Below are positions 55,071-64,000 of a DNA stretch of 64,000 nucleotides, in pieces. The DNA is from Branchipolynoe longqiensis. Its lineage: Eukaryota; Annelida; Polychaeta; Phyllodocida; Polynoidae. A model generated the notes under the pieces. The model did no database searches, was not told the origin of the DNA, and saw only the letters and a program-made list of their open reading frames with translations. The position numbers and the translations under genes are program-made. Numbering within the stretch: the stretch's first letter is position 1; every line of letters starts with the position of its first letter. The DNA lies in contig CM059198.1 of the NCBI GenBank assembly GCA_030323885.1, forward strand, positions 58,864,917-58,928,916. The letters are read 5' to 3'.

Positions 55071-55805
55071 GGGCCTATATGCAGGAGTCGGTGGTATTCG
55101 GTGATAGCGAGCCGAAACGGTGGTAGTCGGGAATTTCTCGGGTAGCGGCGAAAAATGGTAAGCACGAAGCGGTGATAGGCCTAACACCAAAAGCTTACCC
55201 GGTGGTACCCTACCCCTGGTATATAGGAGGTATAGCGAGTTCATTAGGCCCAAATCTATTCAATGCTGTCATATTTAACAGAATTACATACGCAATAAGT
55301 GACATTTTATCAATTTAACCCTAAATTCGAACCCTCCTTAAGGCTACCGCCGCATTGGCGGCGATATTAATAGTTATATTTTCGAATCGACGAAGGTACA
55401 GTCAACAAACCGCCACCGCCGCCAGTATGGAAAGCGACGTCGATGCGGCGGCTGCGGCGGTTTGTTGACTGTACCTTCGTCGATTAGAAAATATAACTAT
55501 TAATATCGCCGCCAATGCGGCGGTAGCCTTAAGGAGGGTTCGAATTTAGGGTTAAATTGATAAAATTTCACTTATTGCGTATGTAATTCTTTTAAATATG
55601 ACAGCATTGAATAGATTTGGGGCTACATGACGCAGAGGGATTTCCCAAATCTATGAATAACTTCACGGGTAGCTATAATCAAAGTGGTACGCGCTCCCGC
55701 ATAGCACTTGACACAGTTCCCGACAGTTCCCGACGTCGGTGATAGCTACCCGGTAATAGGCTGTACCACCAAACCCCGCTACCACCGAGTCCTGCATACA
55801 GGCCC
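55071..55805. mobile_element. Harbinger-like MITE with CAG duplication and a long palindrome
   Basis: Ends GGGCCTATATGCAGGAGTCG and, reverse complemented, GGGCCTGTATGCAGGACTCG. CAG can be read on both sides (one base overlapping the repeat); CWG is a recorded target type of Harbinger elements. It is related to 56495-57260. It contains the palindrome at 55248-55622. Confidence 0.78.
55248..55622. repeat. Palindrome with ~175-bp arms
   Basis: GGCCCAAATCTATTCAATGC through CGAAGGTACAGTCAACAAAC on the left is mirrored almost perfectly on the right (GTTTGTTGACTGTACCTTCG to GATTTGGGGCT). The loop is about 20-30 bases, centred near 55436. Only a few mismatches were seen. Confidence 0.92.
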
Positions 55806-56165
55806 AGATGGGATGGCCAAATGAGTTGCGTCTCCTATTTTGGTAGATCGTGGGATTCGAACCCGCGGGTTCGAACCCTGGTCGATTCAAACCAATGATT
55901 TAAACACTGATACTTGTCACTTCCTAGCCTGGTGCTCGACATTTTTTTGATATATGGCAAGGGCTGGTTGGTTCAGTGTCTGGATAATGTGAATGAGTGG
56001 GATATCAGGTCATGAACTGGTGGTCTGGCCTCCCAGTGGGGCAGTACTATAAAGTAACCATGAGTGTGCACTGTCAGTGTGTCACAAGTCGGTACCCATC
56101 CTGATATGACCTTAGATGTTGCCAGGACATAAATCTCCAACAACCAACCAACCAGTATTTGAGAG

Positions 56166-56494
56166 CTGAGATTCGGAGATGGGGTATTATTGGCTCCTTA
56201 TTCTATTTAGTATTTGTAATGAGTAGATTTTCCAGGAGAATCGAGAGAGAATGAGAAAGAATGAGAAACAGGAAGGAACCAGAAAGACGAATTGACCAAG
56301 CAGGGTTAGTGGAATGAAAGAGTAAAAGAGAGCAGGCAAAGGAAGACAGCAGCAGAGAGAGAGTTAGAAGTGGGATCGGGTAGAGAGGAAATGAAAGAGG
56401 GAGAGGAAAATGAGGGAGACTGAGAGATAGAGACACAGAGTGAGACACACAGAATAGGAGAGATAAGGGATTCTGCACATTCCATCGGTATTCT
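56166..56494. other. Purine-rich spacer
   Basis: AGAGAGA/GAAAGA-rich on the plus strand, without a gene. Confidence 0.5.
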
Positions 56495-57260
56495 GGGGCC
56501 ATATGCAGGACGGGGTGTTAGCGAGCCAAAATGTGTTTAGCGCGGGATTTCCAGTTTAGCGGCGAAAAGTGTGTATGCGGGAGGCGGTGTTACTCTAACA
56601 CCGTGTGTTTAAGGTGGTCCGCTACACTAACCCCATTTCATAGCATGTTTAAGGTTGGTGTTAGTGTTAGGTTAAGCCCAAATCTATTCAATGCTATCAT
56701 ATTTGACAGAATTAAATACGCAATAAGTGAAATTTCATCAAATTAACCCTAAATTCGAAGCAAAATTGATGCCTCTGCCGCATCGGCAGAGATATTAATA
56801 TTGTCGAATCGATGAGTGTAAAGTAAAGTAAACAAATCGCCGCCACCGCATCGACGTCGATATCCATACTGGCCGCCGCAATGGCAATTTATTAGGCCAA
56901 AATCTATTCAATGCTATCATATTTAACAGAATTACATACGCAATAAGTGAATTTTTTTTTATCAATTTAACCCTAAAAGTGAACCAATATTAACACCGCC
57001 GTCGCATTGGCGGCGTTATTCATATTGTCGAATCGACGAATGCAAACAAAACAAATCGCCGCTTCGCTGGTTCTTGGTGTGTGGAGAAAGCAATCGCGGT
57101 GCTCGCCGGGAACCAGCTGCAAGGGATTCACGTTTAGGTAACACGAACCATTTATGCGCCTCTGTATACGGCTTGACACACTTCGCGAGAGTGGTGATAG
57201 CTATACGGTGTTACCGGCTAACACCAAACTTCACTAACACCGCATCCTGCATATGGCCCC
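56495..57260. mobile_element. Harbinger-like MITE, relative of 55071-55805
   Basis: Ends GGGGCCATATGCAGGACGGG and, reverse complemented, GGGGCCATATGCAGGATGCG. CTG flanks both sides if the repeat starts at GGGCC, again of CWG type. It shares the CCAAATCTATTCAATGCTAT segment, here present twice in the same orientation (56679 and 56905) rather than as a palindrome. Confidence 0.78.
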
Positions 57261-57263
57261 TGG

Positions 57264-57545
57264 TAACTAGCCGACATACCATCAATACTCTGGTAACCAG
57301 CCAACATTCCACCCATACTTTGATAACCAGCCAACAGTCCACCAGTATTCTGGTAACTGGCCCACATTCCACACAGACTCTGGTAACCAGCTGACATTCC
57401 ACATGGACACTGGTAACAAGCCAACAGTAGTATGGTAACCAGCCGATATTCCACGTGGCCACTGGAAACCAGCCAACAGCCCACCAGTGTGTATGCTGGG
57501 AACCAGCATCAAGCTAACTGACAACACTACTTTATGTGACATACC
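57264..57545. repeat. Minisatellite, ~36-bp unit
   Basis: Seven or so units of TGGTAACCAGCCAACATTCC followed by ACCCATACT-type sequence, with variants. Confidence 0.85.
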
Positions 57546-57554
57546 CAGTGTGTA

Positions 57555-57880
57555 TGCTAGGAATCAGCATCAAGCTGACTGACAGTGATTCCAATAGTTG
57601 AGGAAGGAAGGAAGGAAGGAAGGAAGGAAGGAAGGAAGGAAGAAAGGAAGAAAGGAAGGAAGGAAGGAGAGGAAAAGAAGACACCATGCCTCACCACTCC
57701 CCACCCCACACATACCCCCACCCACACCCCCAGGAACCAGCATCAAGCTCACTGACACTGTGACAGTGATTCCAATAGTTGAGGAAGGAAGGAAGGAAGG
57801 AAGGAATGAAGGAAGGAAGGAAGGAAGGAAGGAAGGAAGAAAGGAAGAAAGGAAGGAAGGAAGGAAGGAGGAAGGAGAGG
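57555..57880. repeat. Duplicated block with (GGAA)n microsatellite
   Basis: GAACCAGCATCAAGCTSACT and GTGATTCCAATAGTTGAGGA followed by (GGAA)n occurs twice (starting about 57560 and 57732). Confidence 0.88.
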
Positions 57881-57885
57881 AAAAG

Positions 57886-58045
57886 TCTGCACTGACCTCT
57901 CAGGCAAGTAACCACATAGACAGGTAGGCGTGGGTAGTGTGGTGATATCAAGGAGCCTAGGTGGTGTAATGGTTAACACACTGGCCCGGAATGCAAAGAG
58001 ATGTGGGTTCAAGTCCCGCTCTAGGCGCAATATTTCCCATTTTCA
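57886..58045 (+). repeat. SINE-B, full length
   Basis: CTGCACTGACCTCTCAGGCA, A box GTGGTGTAATGGTTAACACA, B box GGTTCAAGTCCCGC, end TATTTCCCATTTTCAT. Single copy, not in tandem. Confidence 0.87.
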
Positions 58046-58479
58046 TACACCCTGTATGTTATGTATGTGTTACATATGCCCCACCACTCCCCATCCCATA
58101 AATGCCCCCCCCCCCCACCCACACACTGCCACCCACACAGTGCTCCAGTAACCCCCAAACCATGCCCCCCCCCCCCCCCACGTACCTACCTACCTACCCT
58201 GCCAGTAGGTCAGCAATCTCCTCCAAGGCAATCTCACTGGCACCACCCACACGAACACCCCCCCCCCCCATCCGCAGCCCTCTCCCCCCACCCACCCACT
58301 CACCTGCACACTCACAATCCCACCCACACTATATCAGCAACCTCTCCCAAGGCCATGTCACGAATAGTACACCCCCTCGCCCACCCACACACCCCATCCA
58401 CTCACTCGCCTAGTAGGTCAGTCATCCCCCCCCTCCCCCCCCTCCTCCCCCTCCCATGCTCTCTAACTCGTCCCGCCAT
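58046..58479. other. C-rich, pyrimidine-biased spacer
   Basis: CCCACCCACAC and C runs, with two occurrences of CAGTAGGTCAGCAATC-like or TAGTAGGTCAGTCATC-like motifs. No gene recognised. Confidence 0.5.
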
Positions 58480-58960
58480 TATGTCGCGTCGTGCCATGCC
58501 GTGTTGTGTTGCGTCTATCCGGGGACCGTGTGGTGGACGGTGGATGGGTGGGAGGTGGAGGAGAGGGGGCGGGGGCGGCTGCGGGTAAGCTAGGCTAGTG
58601 AGCGACTCGCACCGCCGGCCGACAGGCTGGCTGGACGGGCGGCGGGCGGGCCTAGTGGTGGGACGGCGGGCGGCGGTGGGACGGCGGGCGGCGGTGGGGC
58701 GCCGGGCGGCGGTGGGGCACCGGGCGGCGGGCGGCGGGGCGGGCCGGCCAGCCAGTCAGTGAGCGGCAGGGCGGGCGGACACCGGGGCGGCACGTCGCGC
58801 CGCGCGTAGGGGGGCGCATTGCCTTGCCTTGCCGGGTCCTGCGAGCCGCCAGTCATCGGCAGGAGCTGCTCGGACACACCCACAACCAGCGCACGCTGCA
58901 GCCACACGCACCGCCACCCGCTAGCACGTGCGTCGGGGACAGAGGAATAGAGAGATAGAG
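58480..58960 (+). promoter_or_regulatory. CpG-rich region, candidate promoter of the downstream gene
   Basis: Very GC-rich with dense CG dinucleotides (CGGGCGGCGGTGGGACGGCG repeats at 58660-58735), unlike anything else nearby, about 0.8-1.3 kb before the coding exon at 59779. It contains a small GGGCGGCGGTGGGRC repeat. No TATA box was singled out. Confidence 0.5.
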
Positions 58961-59099
58961 GGAGACGGGGACAGAGGGAGAGACGGGGACAAACAGAGGG
59001 ACGGAGAGAAGAGGGACATAACCACCAAGGTTCAGGTAGTGAGTAACTCACCGAGCAATAACTCAACACAGCCGTGTACACAGAGTCCAAAACGGCGGG

Positions 59100-59270
59100 C
59101 AGTGGAAGGAAGGAAGGAAGGGGTGAAGGAAAGAAAGGGAGATAGGAAGGAGGGAGGAAGGAAGGAAGGAAAGGGAGATAGGAAGGAGGGAAGGAAAGGA
59201 GGAAGGGAGGACGGAAGGAAGGAAGGAGCAAAGGAAGGAAGGAAGGAAGGAGCAAGGGAAGGAAGGGAGT
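59100..59270 (+). repeat. (GGAA)n-like microsatellite
   Basis: GGAAGGAAGGAAGGA runs with AAAGGGAGATAGGAAGGAGG repeated twice. Confidence 0.88.
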
Positions 59271-59588
59271 AAGCAGTGGCCTGTGTCACCTGGTTGGCTT
59301 CACCCAGTTAAATAAACCAAAAGTAGTGACATTCATTCTGAGTGCAACTGTACTACAACGGTCACATACAGTACACACGTAACACCCGCCTAGACCTGCC
59401 ATGGGCCCGTACTGAGAACACCTCCTCCTCCTTCTCCTTTCACTGTCCCACTCTTTGCCCCCCCCCCCCCTCACCATACCACCACCATCAACCACCACCT
59501 CCTACCCATACCCACTCCCACTCTTCCATTCACAACAGCCTCCACTCCACCTCTACCGACCCACCCACCCACCCACTCACTCACTCAC

Positions 59589-59760
59589 CGACTCAGTGAG
59601 CTGCTCAGCCCCTTGTTCCCACCACACCGGCCACCAGCTCACTCAGCCACCGACTCAGTGAGCTGCTCGGCCCCTTGTTCCCACCACACCGGCCACCAAC
59701 TCACTCAGCCACCGACTCACTCACTCACTCACCGACTCAGTGAGCTGCTCGGCCCCCTGT
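59589..59760 (+). repeat. 62-bp tandem repeat in the probable 5' UTR
   Basis: CGACTCAGTGAGCTGCTCRG, CCCCTTGTTCCCACCACACC, GGCCACCARCTCACTCAGCC repeats at 59589 and 59651, with a partial third at about 59731. It ends about 20 bases before the start codon. Confidence 0.88.
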
Positions 59761-59778
59761 CCTCCCTTACCAGCCACC

Positions 59779-59946
59779 ATGCGGGCCGCCCCCCGCCCCC
59801 TCCCGCTGCTTGGGCTCCTCCTACTCGCCGTGACTGTCGCCGGGGCCTTCATCCTGCCCGGCCAGCTGCTGGAGGAACTGAGCAAGCGGAAAGCTGGCGG
59901 CAAGACAGAGCTGTCGCCGCACAAGGAGGACCCAGAGATTGCCGTG
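59779..59946 (+). CDS. First coding exon of a secreted protein (partial gene)
   Basis: ATG at 59779 in a good Kozak context (CAGCCACCATGC). The 56 codons encode a signal peptide (basic MRAAPRP, hydrophobic LPLLGLLLLAVTVAGA, likely cleavage after AGA or VAG) and a hydrophilic segment with LLEELSKRKAGGK and HKEDPEIAV. The exon ends in phase 0 at GTG, followed by the splice donor GTGAGC at 59947. GC content and codon use stand out from the surroundings. No later exon was found up to the window end. The family is not recognised; the product should enter the secretory pathway. Alternative: a chance frame in GC-rich DNA, made unlikely by Kozak, signal peptide and donor together. Confidence 0.7.
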
Positions 59947-59987
59947 GTGAGCGATTCACTCATTGTGACTGGTACAGTGGTAGCCAT

Positions 59988-60277
59988 GTCCTGGTCACCC
60001 TGTATGTTATGTATGTGTGACTAGTAGTAGCCATGTCCTGGTCATCCTGTATGTTATGTATGTGTGACTAGTAGCCATGTCTTGGTCACAATGTATGTTA
60101 TGTATGTGTGACGAGCAGCCATGTTCTGGTCAACCAGAATGTTTCGTATGTGTGACTGACAACCATCTCCTGGTCACCATGTATGTTACGTATGTGTGAC
60201 TGACAACCATCTCCTGGTCACCCTGTATGTTACATATGTGTGACTGACAACCATCTCCTGGTCACCATGTGTGTTAG
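59988..60277 (+). repeat. 44-bp minisatellite, first part
   Basis: Units of CCTGGTCACCCTGTATGTTA then TGTATGTGTGACTAGCAACC and ATCT, starting ~40 bases after the splice donor, so probably intronic. The array continues at 61559-62230. Confidence 0.9.
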
Positions 60278-61558
60278 TAGGTACTCCAAAGTGATTTCTA
60301 TTTTCAACAGGTCAGTATTACATCTTATATATCTGTACAGATCTTTTAAATTGGATCTCAATGATATAAAAATCATTTAGATCGATTGAATAGCTGCAAA
60401 GTTATGAGTGTTTAAAGATTGATTTTTTTGCCCCGATTTGTGCACATTTCCAAATTAGCCAAATCTTGGATTTTAGGGTCCCACCTGGAAGCTATTTTGC
60501 ATATGATCTGTCCAATATTAAAGAATCTCATTCTCTATAGTACAAATAAGAAGCTCAATTTTTTTACAGACCATCACTGTTAGTATTCTTTCTGAAATTT
60601 CATGTCAAACTTGCTAAATTCCTTAATTTCCAGCAACCACCAATAATAAATTCAGTAAAATATAGAAAAATAGCATAACTCCCATTCTAATTGTCCTATC
60701 ACAGCAATCTTTATACCAAAATAACCAGAATCAAAAGCTCTACATGATGACATAATTTTCTAACTGATCAGAGAAAGAAAGACAATATTCAATTTTAGGC
60801 ATCGCAAGCTGACAATAAAATTAAGAAAAATAGCATAACTCCCATTCTAATTGTCCGATCACTGCACTCTTTATACCAAAATAACCAGAATTAAAAGCTC
60901 TACATGATGACATCATTTTCTAACTGATGAGAGAGAGAAAGAAAGACAACATTCACTTAAGCATCGCGAGCTGACAATAGCCAAATTCTTGCAGCAGTCA
61001 CTTCTCAGACCAAGCTTGATGCGCATGATATAAATCTCAACCAAATATTGTTCTGGTTAGGTAGAGGAAGACTTAAGCTTTCTGATGATATAATTTTCAA
61101 AACGATCCTGATCAATTTTCAAGGAGGATTAATGTCTTAATGTTTTCACTCCTTCAGTTCAATCAAATTTCCCACTCAGAAACACTCATGCTTGATATGC
61201 TAATGAAGCCTAGATTCTTCTCTATCTTTTATTGGTGGTTATTTTTAGCTCAGGTCAATGTACTCACCAAGCCATCAAGTTTAGGGAAGGGAGTAGCTCA
61301 GACTGGATGAAAACAAAATCGGCGAGCATGCTCAGAGCTGCCGATGGTACGCGCCAACAAGTGTCCATTGACTGTGATTTCTTTCATAATGATGATTAAA
61401 AATCAGACACCCTAAGAGGCAAAAGAACAAGCTTTAATTTGATATAATTTTTATTTCAAACCAAGCAGAATTAGGGGAGATTCAAGCCTTTTTAAAACGG
61501 TTAAAATAGGTCAAATTTCGCGCTGCAGACACCGTATACGCCGACTTTGGAGTACCTA
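60278..61558. mobile_element. 1281-bp non-coding TIR element in the 44-bp minisatellite
   Basis: Perfect 14-bp inverted ends TAGGTACTCCAAAG / CTTTGGAGTACCTA, flanked by GTGTTAG at 60271-60277 and 61559-61565 (7-bp duplication). It contains a ~160-bp direct duplication (AAATAGCATAACTCCCATTC at about 60668 and 60828). No transposase. The superfamily is open. Confidence 0.85.
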
Positions 61559-62230
61559 GTGTTAGTCTTACGTATGTGTGACTGACAACCATCTCCTGGT
61601 CACCCTGTATGCTATTGTAGTAGTCTGCACTGACCTCTCAGGCAGGTAACCACTAGACAGGTAGGCGTGGGTAGTGTGGTGATATCAGGGAGCCTAGGTG
61701 GTGAAATGGTTAGCACACTGGCCCGGAATGCAAAGAGATGTGGGTTCGAGTCCCGCTCTAGGTGCAATATTTCCCATTTTCATCACCCCCACGACATTAT
61801 GCATGTGTGACTAGCAACCATCTCCTGGTCACCCTGTGTGTTACATATGTGTGATTAGAAACCATCTCTTGGTCACCCTGTATGTTATGGACGTGTGACC
61901 GACAACTATCTCCTGGTCACCCTGTATGTTATGTATGTGTCACAAGCAACCATCTCCTGGTCACCCTGTATGTTACATATGTGCGACTGGCAGCCATTTA
62001 ATGGCCACCCTGTATGTTATGTATGTGTGACTGCAACCATCTGGCCACCCTGTATGTTACGTATGTGTGACTGACAACCATCTCTTGGTCACACTGTATG
62101 TTATGTATGTGTCACAAGCAACCATCTGGAATGCTATGTATGTGTGACTAGCAATCATTTCCTGGTTACCCTGTATGTTACGTACGTGTGACTAGCAACC
62201 ATCTAGTTACACTGTATTTTACTTATACCA
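61559..62230 (+). repeat. 44-bp minisatellite, second part
   Basis: Same unit as 59988-60277, with more variable copies. A SINE-B lies inside at 61616-61795. Confidence 0.88.
61616..61795 (+). repeat. SINE-B inserted in the minisatellite
   Basis: From about GTAGTAGTCTGCACTGACCT to CATCACCCCCACGACA; A box GTGGTGAAATGGTTAGCACA, B box GGTTCGAGTCC. A target duplication could not be read because the surroundings are repetitive. Confidence 0.85.
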
Positions 62231-62293
62231 TCTCCTGTGCACACTATATTTTATCTATGCTTGTCTACCAACCATCTGATCACTATGTTTTAC

Positions 62294-62814
62294 TTAAAGT
62301 TGCATGGTCCGATGAAACATATTTTTTTCAAAACCAAAACAATTACTTATATTTGATTCTATATATCCAACTTAGGTACTGGTGCATTAACTAATGCTTT
62401 GGTACAGCATATACAGAATAATCAGTGAATTTATTACCCCATCCCTTTGGACATCTACTTTGAGACAGCCATTAGGTAAAAAGGGCACTGACCAATTAGG
62501 TCAATTTTGTGACCTCATTAGTCTGGCCCTCATTCCAGTACCATATATGGCTTTAATCAGGTTCCAGGACATAAGGTCATTCCTCATCACATGACCATCG
62601 GGAGATGTGAATCTGGACCACAAAAGCTAGCTTTTACCAAGCTTGCCAAAATTATTTTAGGTACTTTCAGCTCAAATTGCCCCAAAATTATGCGTTTTTT
62701 AATCAGCGACTCCAGAATAATGCATATTACTTTATTAGGTTATAATGGTCAACCTGATACATGTATCTCAAAAGTGAAGGAAAAATTAGAAAGCCATTGG
62801 ACTATGCAACTTTA
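62294..62814. mobile_element. TTAA-flanked MITE, copy 2
   Basis: TTAA then AGTTGCATGGTCCGATG at the left; CATTGGACTATGCAACT then TTAA at the right. Same architecture as 30514-30872. No transposase. Confidence 0.8.
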
Positions 62815-62821
62815 ATGAAAT

Positions 62822-62930
62822 GTGCATAGTCCTATGGTATTGCGTGTTTACCATATTCTTTTCTTTTTTTTACTTAGATAAATACATTAGGTCGATGGCT
62901 ATGATCTATTTTTGGAAAATCTACATTGCC
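62822..62930. mobile_element. Left-end fragment of another TTAA-type MITE
   Basis: TGTGCATAGTCCTATGGTAT and AGATAAATACATTAGGTCGA match the left part of 30514-30872. No right end was found. Confidence 0.6.
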
Positions 62931-63327
62931 TACCCAATCAGCATTGGATAAGTAGTGCATTTTATAGTGCTGCTACACTTGGATTCTGCATAGCTGGTAC
63001 CAAGTGATATTATTACTAGCAAAATTAAGTTATAAAATAATCTGACATTTTTTAAATGTAAAAATCTGACCATTCGAGGCGGTCTGGAGGCGGTCGTGAC
63101 CAGACACAGCTGGTATCAGGGTGGCCAGGAGCCACTCACAGGTGGTGCCATAGTGGCAGGAGCAGGAACTAACTCCTATGACAGTAGGATAGTAGGTAAT
63201 AACTTATATATAGAAGAGAACTGATAAGTGGTACTGTCCTTGTTTATATTCCCATAATAGATTATAGAGCACATATATGTATGTGATGTATGACGTATTA
63301 CATGAGAATAAATGTATGGAAGGTAAT
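62931..63327. other. Unannotated spacer
   Basis: No exon with clear splice sites and no repeat recognised. Confidence 0.45.
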
Positions 63328-63930
63328 CTATCATTTACTCACACACATAAACAAACACTCACACATAAACACTCACATACATAACCAAGCAGTCACACAT
63401 AATAAACAACCAATCACACATATAAACAAACACTCACACCTATAAACAAACACACCTATAAACAAACACACACAAACACTCACACATATGAACAAACATG
63501 CGCATATATAAACAAACACTCACATAACACACGTACACACATATAAACAAACACTCACATAACCAAACACTCAAACGTTTAAACGAACACTCACTCACAT
63601 AAACACACACTCAAATATATAAATAAACACTCACATATAAACACACACACAAACAAACACCCACACATATAAACATACACTCACACACATAAACAAACAC
63701 TCACACATAAACAAACACTCACACATATATACACTCAGACATAAACAAACAATCACACGTATAGACAAACACTCACACATATAAACAAATAAATGCTCAT
63801 ATAAACAAACCCCACTCACATAAACAAACACCCACATGTATAAACACCAACTCACACATATAAACAAACACTCACATAAAAACAAACATTCATATAAACA
63901 ACCACTCATACATATAAACAAACACTCTCA
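63328..63930. repeat. Minisatellite, ~20-24-bp unit (ACTCACACATATAAACAAAC)
   Basis: About 28 variable units of ACTCACACATATAAACAAAC. Frames with Cys/Val/Leu/Tyr repeats on the minus strand are artefacts. Confidence 0.92.
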
Positions 63931-63938
63931 CACACTCT

Positions 63939-63992
63939 CCTGATATGACCATAAATGTTACTAGGATGTAAAACCCCAACAGCCAACCAACC
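63939..63992 (+). repeat. SINE-A tail fragment
   Basis: CTGATATGACCATAAATGTT and AGGATGTAAAACCCCAACAG then CCAACCAACCA; a very 5'-truncated copy ending near the window edge. Confidence 0.8.
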
Positions 63993-64000
63993 ATTTTTTG

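Larger units (their letters stand above)
55064..56153 (+). repeat. SINE-A2 carrying a MITE in its 5' end
   Basis: The exact 12-bp duplication AGTATTTGAGAG occurs at 55052-55063 and 56154-56165. The SINE start ACC is followed by the MITE (55071-55805); the SINE then resumes at AGATGGGATGGCCAAATGAG and runs to its tail. The MITE therefore inserted into an existing SINE. Confidence 0.85.

Noticed and set aside
58590..59255. 221-codon minus-strand frame over the CpG-rich region
   Set aside because: Pro/Ser-rich translation of GC-rich and GGAA repeats, antisense to the likely promoter; no domain or start context.

Overview
This is gene-poor, repeat-rich animal DNA, most likely from a marine mollusc and probably a gastropod. 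The animal origin follows from the many tRNA-headed SINEs, the non-LTR, Ty3/Gypsy and DIRS retroelements, the short terminal-inverted-repeat (TIR) elements, abundant micro- and minisatellites, and one exon with a signal peptide and a splice donor. The mollusc call rests on the SINE at 42744-43096: its body, around TTTATTTAACGACGCC, resembles a repeat I remember as common in mollusc genomes (memory, not a search). No bacterial operon, CRISPR array, rRNA gene or intact tRNA gene was found. About 500 bases (4368-4866) are an assembly gap.

Layout: 1-3.4 kb holds a tandem array carrying a tRNA-like SINE, a TA-flanked MITE, SINE-A copies and the last codons of a LINE. 4.87-8.23 kb is a Ty3/Gypsy element with gag, protease and integrase but no reverse transcriptase, sitting against a 45-bp minisatellite (8.23-9.34 kb). 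10-26 kb is a patchwork of SINE-A, SINE-B and SINE-C copies, LINE tails, MITEs and microsatellites, with a cluster of CTCF-like motifs near 15.9 kb. 26.45-28.87 kb is a TIR element filled with a minisatellite that switches strand polarity. 29.7-34.9 kb holds MITEs and a 5'-truncated LINE inserted into a SINE. 35.2-40.6 kb is a nearly complete DIRS-type, tyrosine-recombinase retrotransposon on the minus strand with three in-frame stops. 41-54.5 kb is simple sequence, CA-rich satellite and purine tracts with scattered MITEs. 55-57.3 kb has two related MITEs, one with a long palindrome. 58.5-60 kb looks like the 5' end of a real gene: a CpG-rich region followed by a first coding exon with a signal peptide (59779-59946, plus strand). 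Its presumed intron carries a 44-bp minisatellite interrupted by a 1.28-kb TIR element and a SINE.

The elements form a stratigraphy: SINE-A is interrupted by a LINE, a LINE-tail element and a MITE; SINE-B by a LINE-tail element; minisatellites by the Gypsy element and by TIR elements. Target-site duplications (TSDs) support several of these events. The main interest is in this nesting, in elements that contain or seeded tandem arrays, in the internally deleted Gypsy element and in the DIRS element. The only candidate host gene is the exon at 59779. Names such as SINE-A or LT element are local labels used only here.
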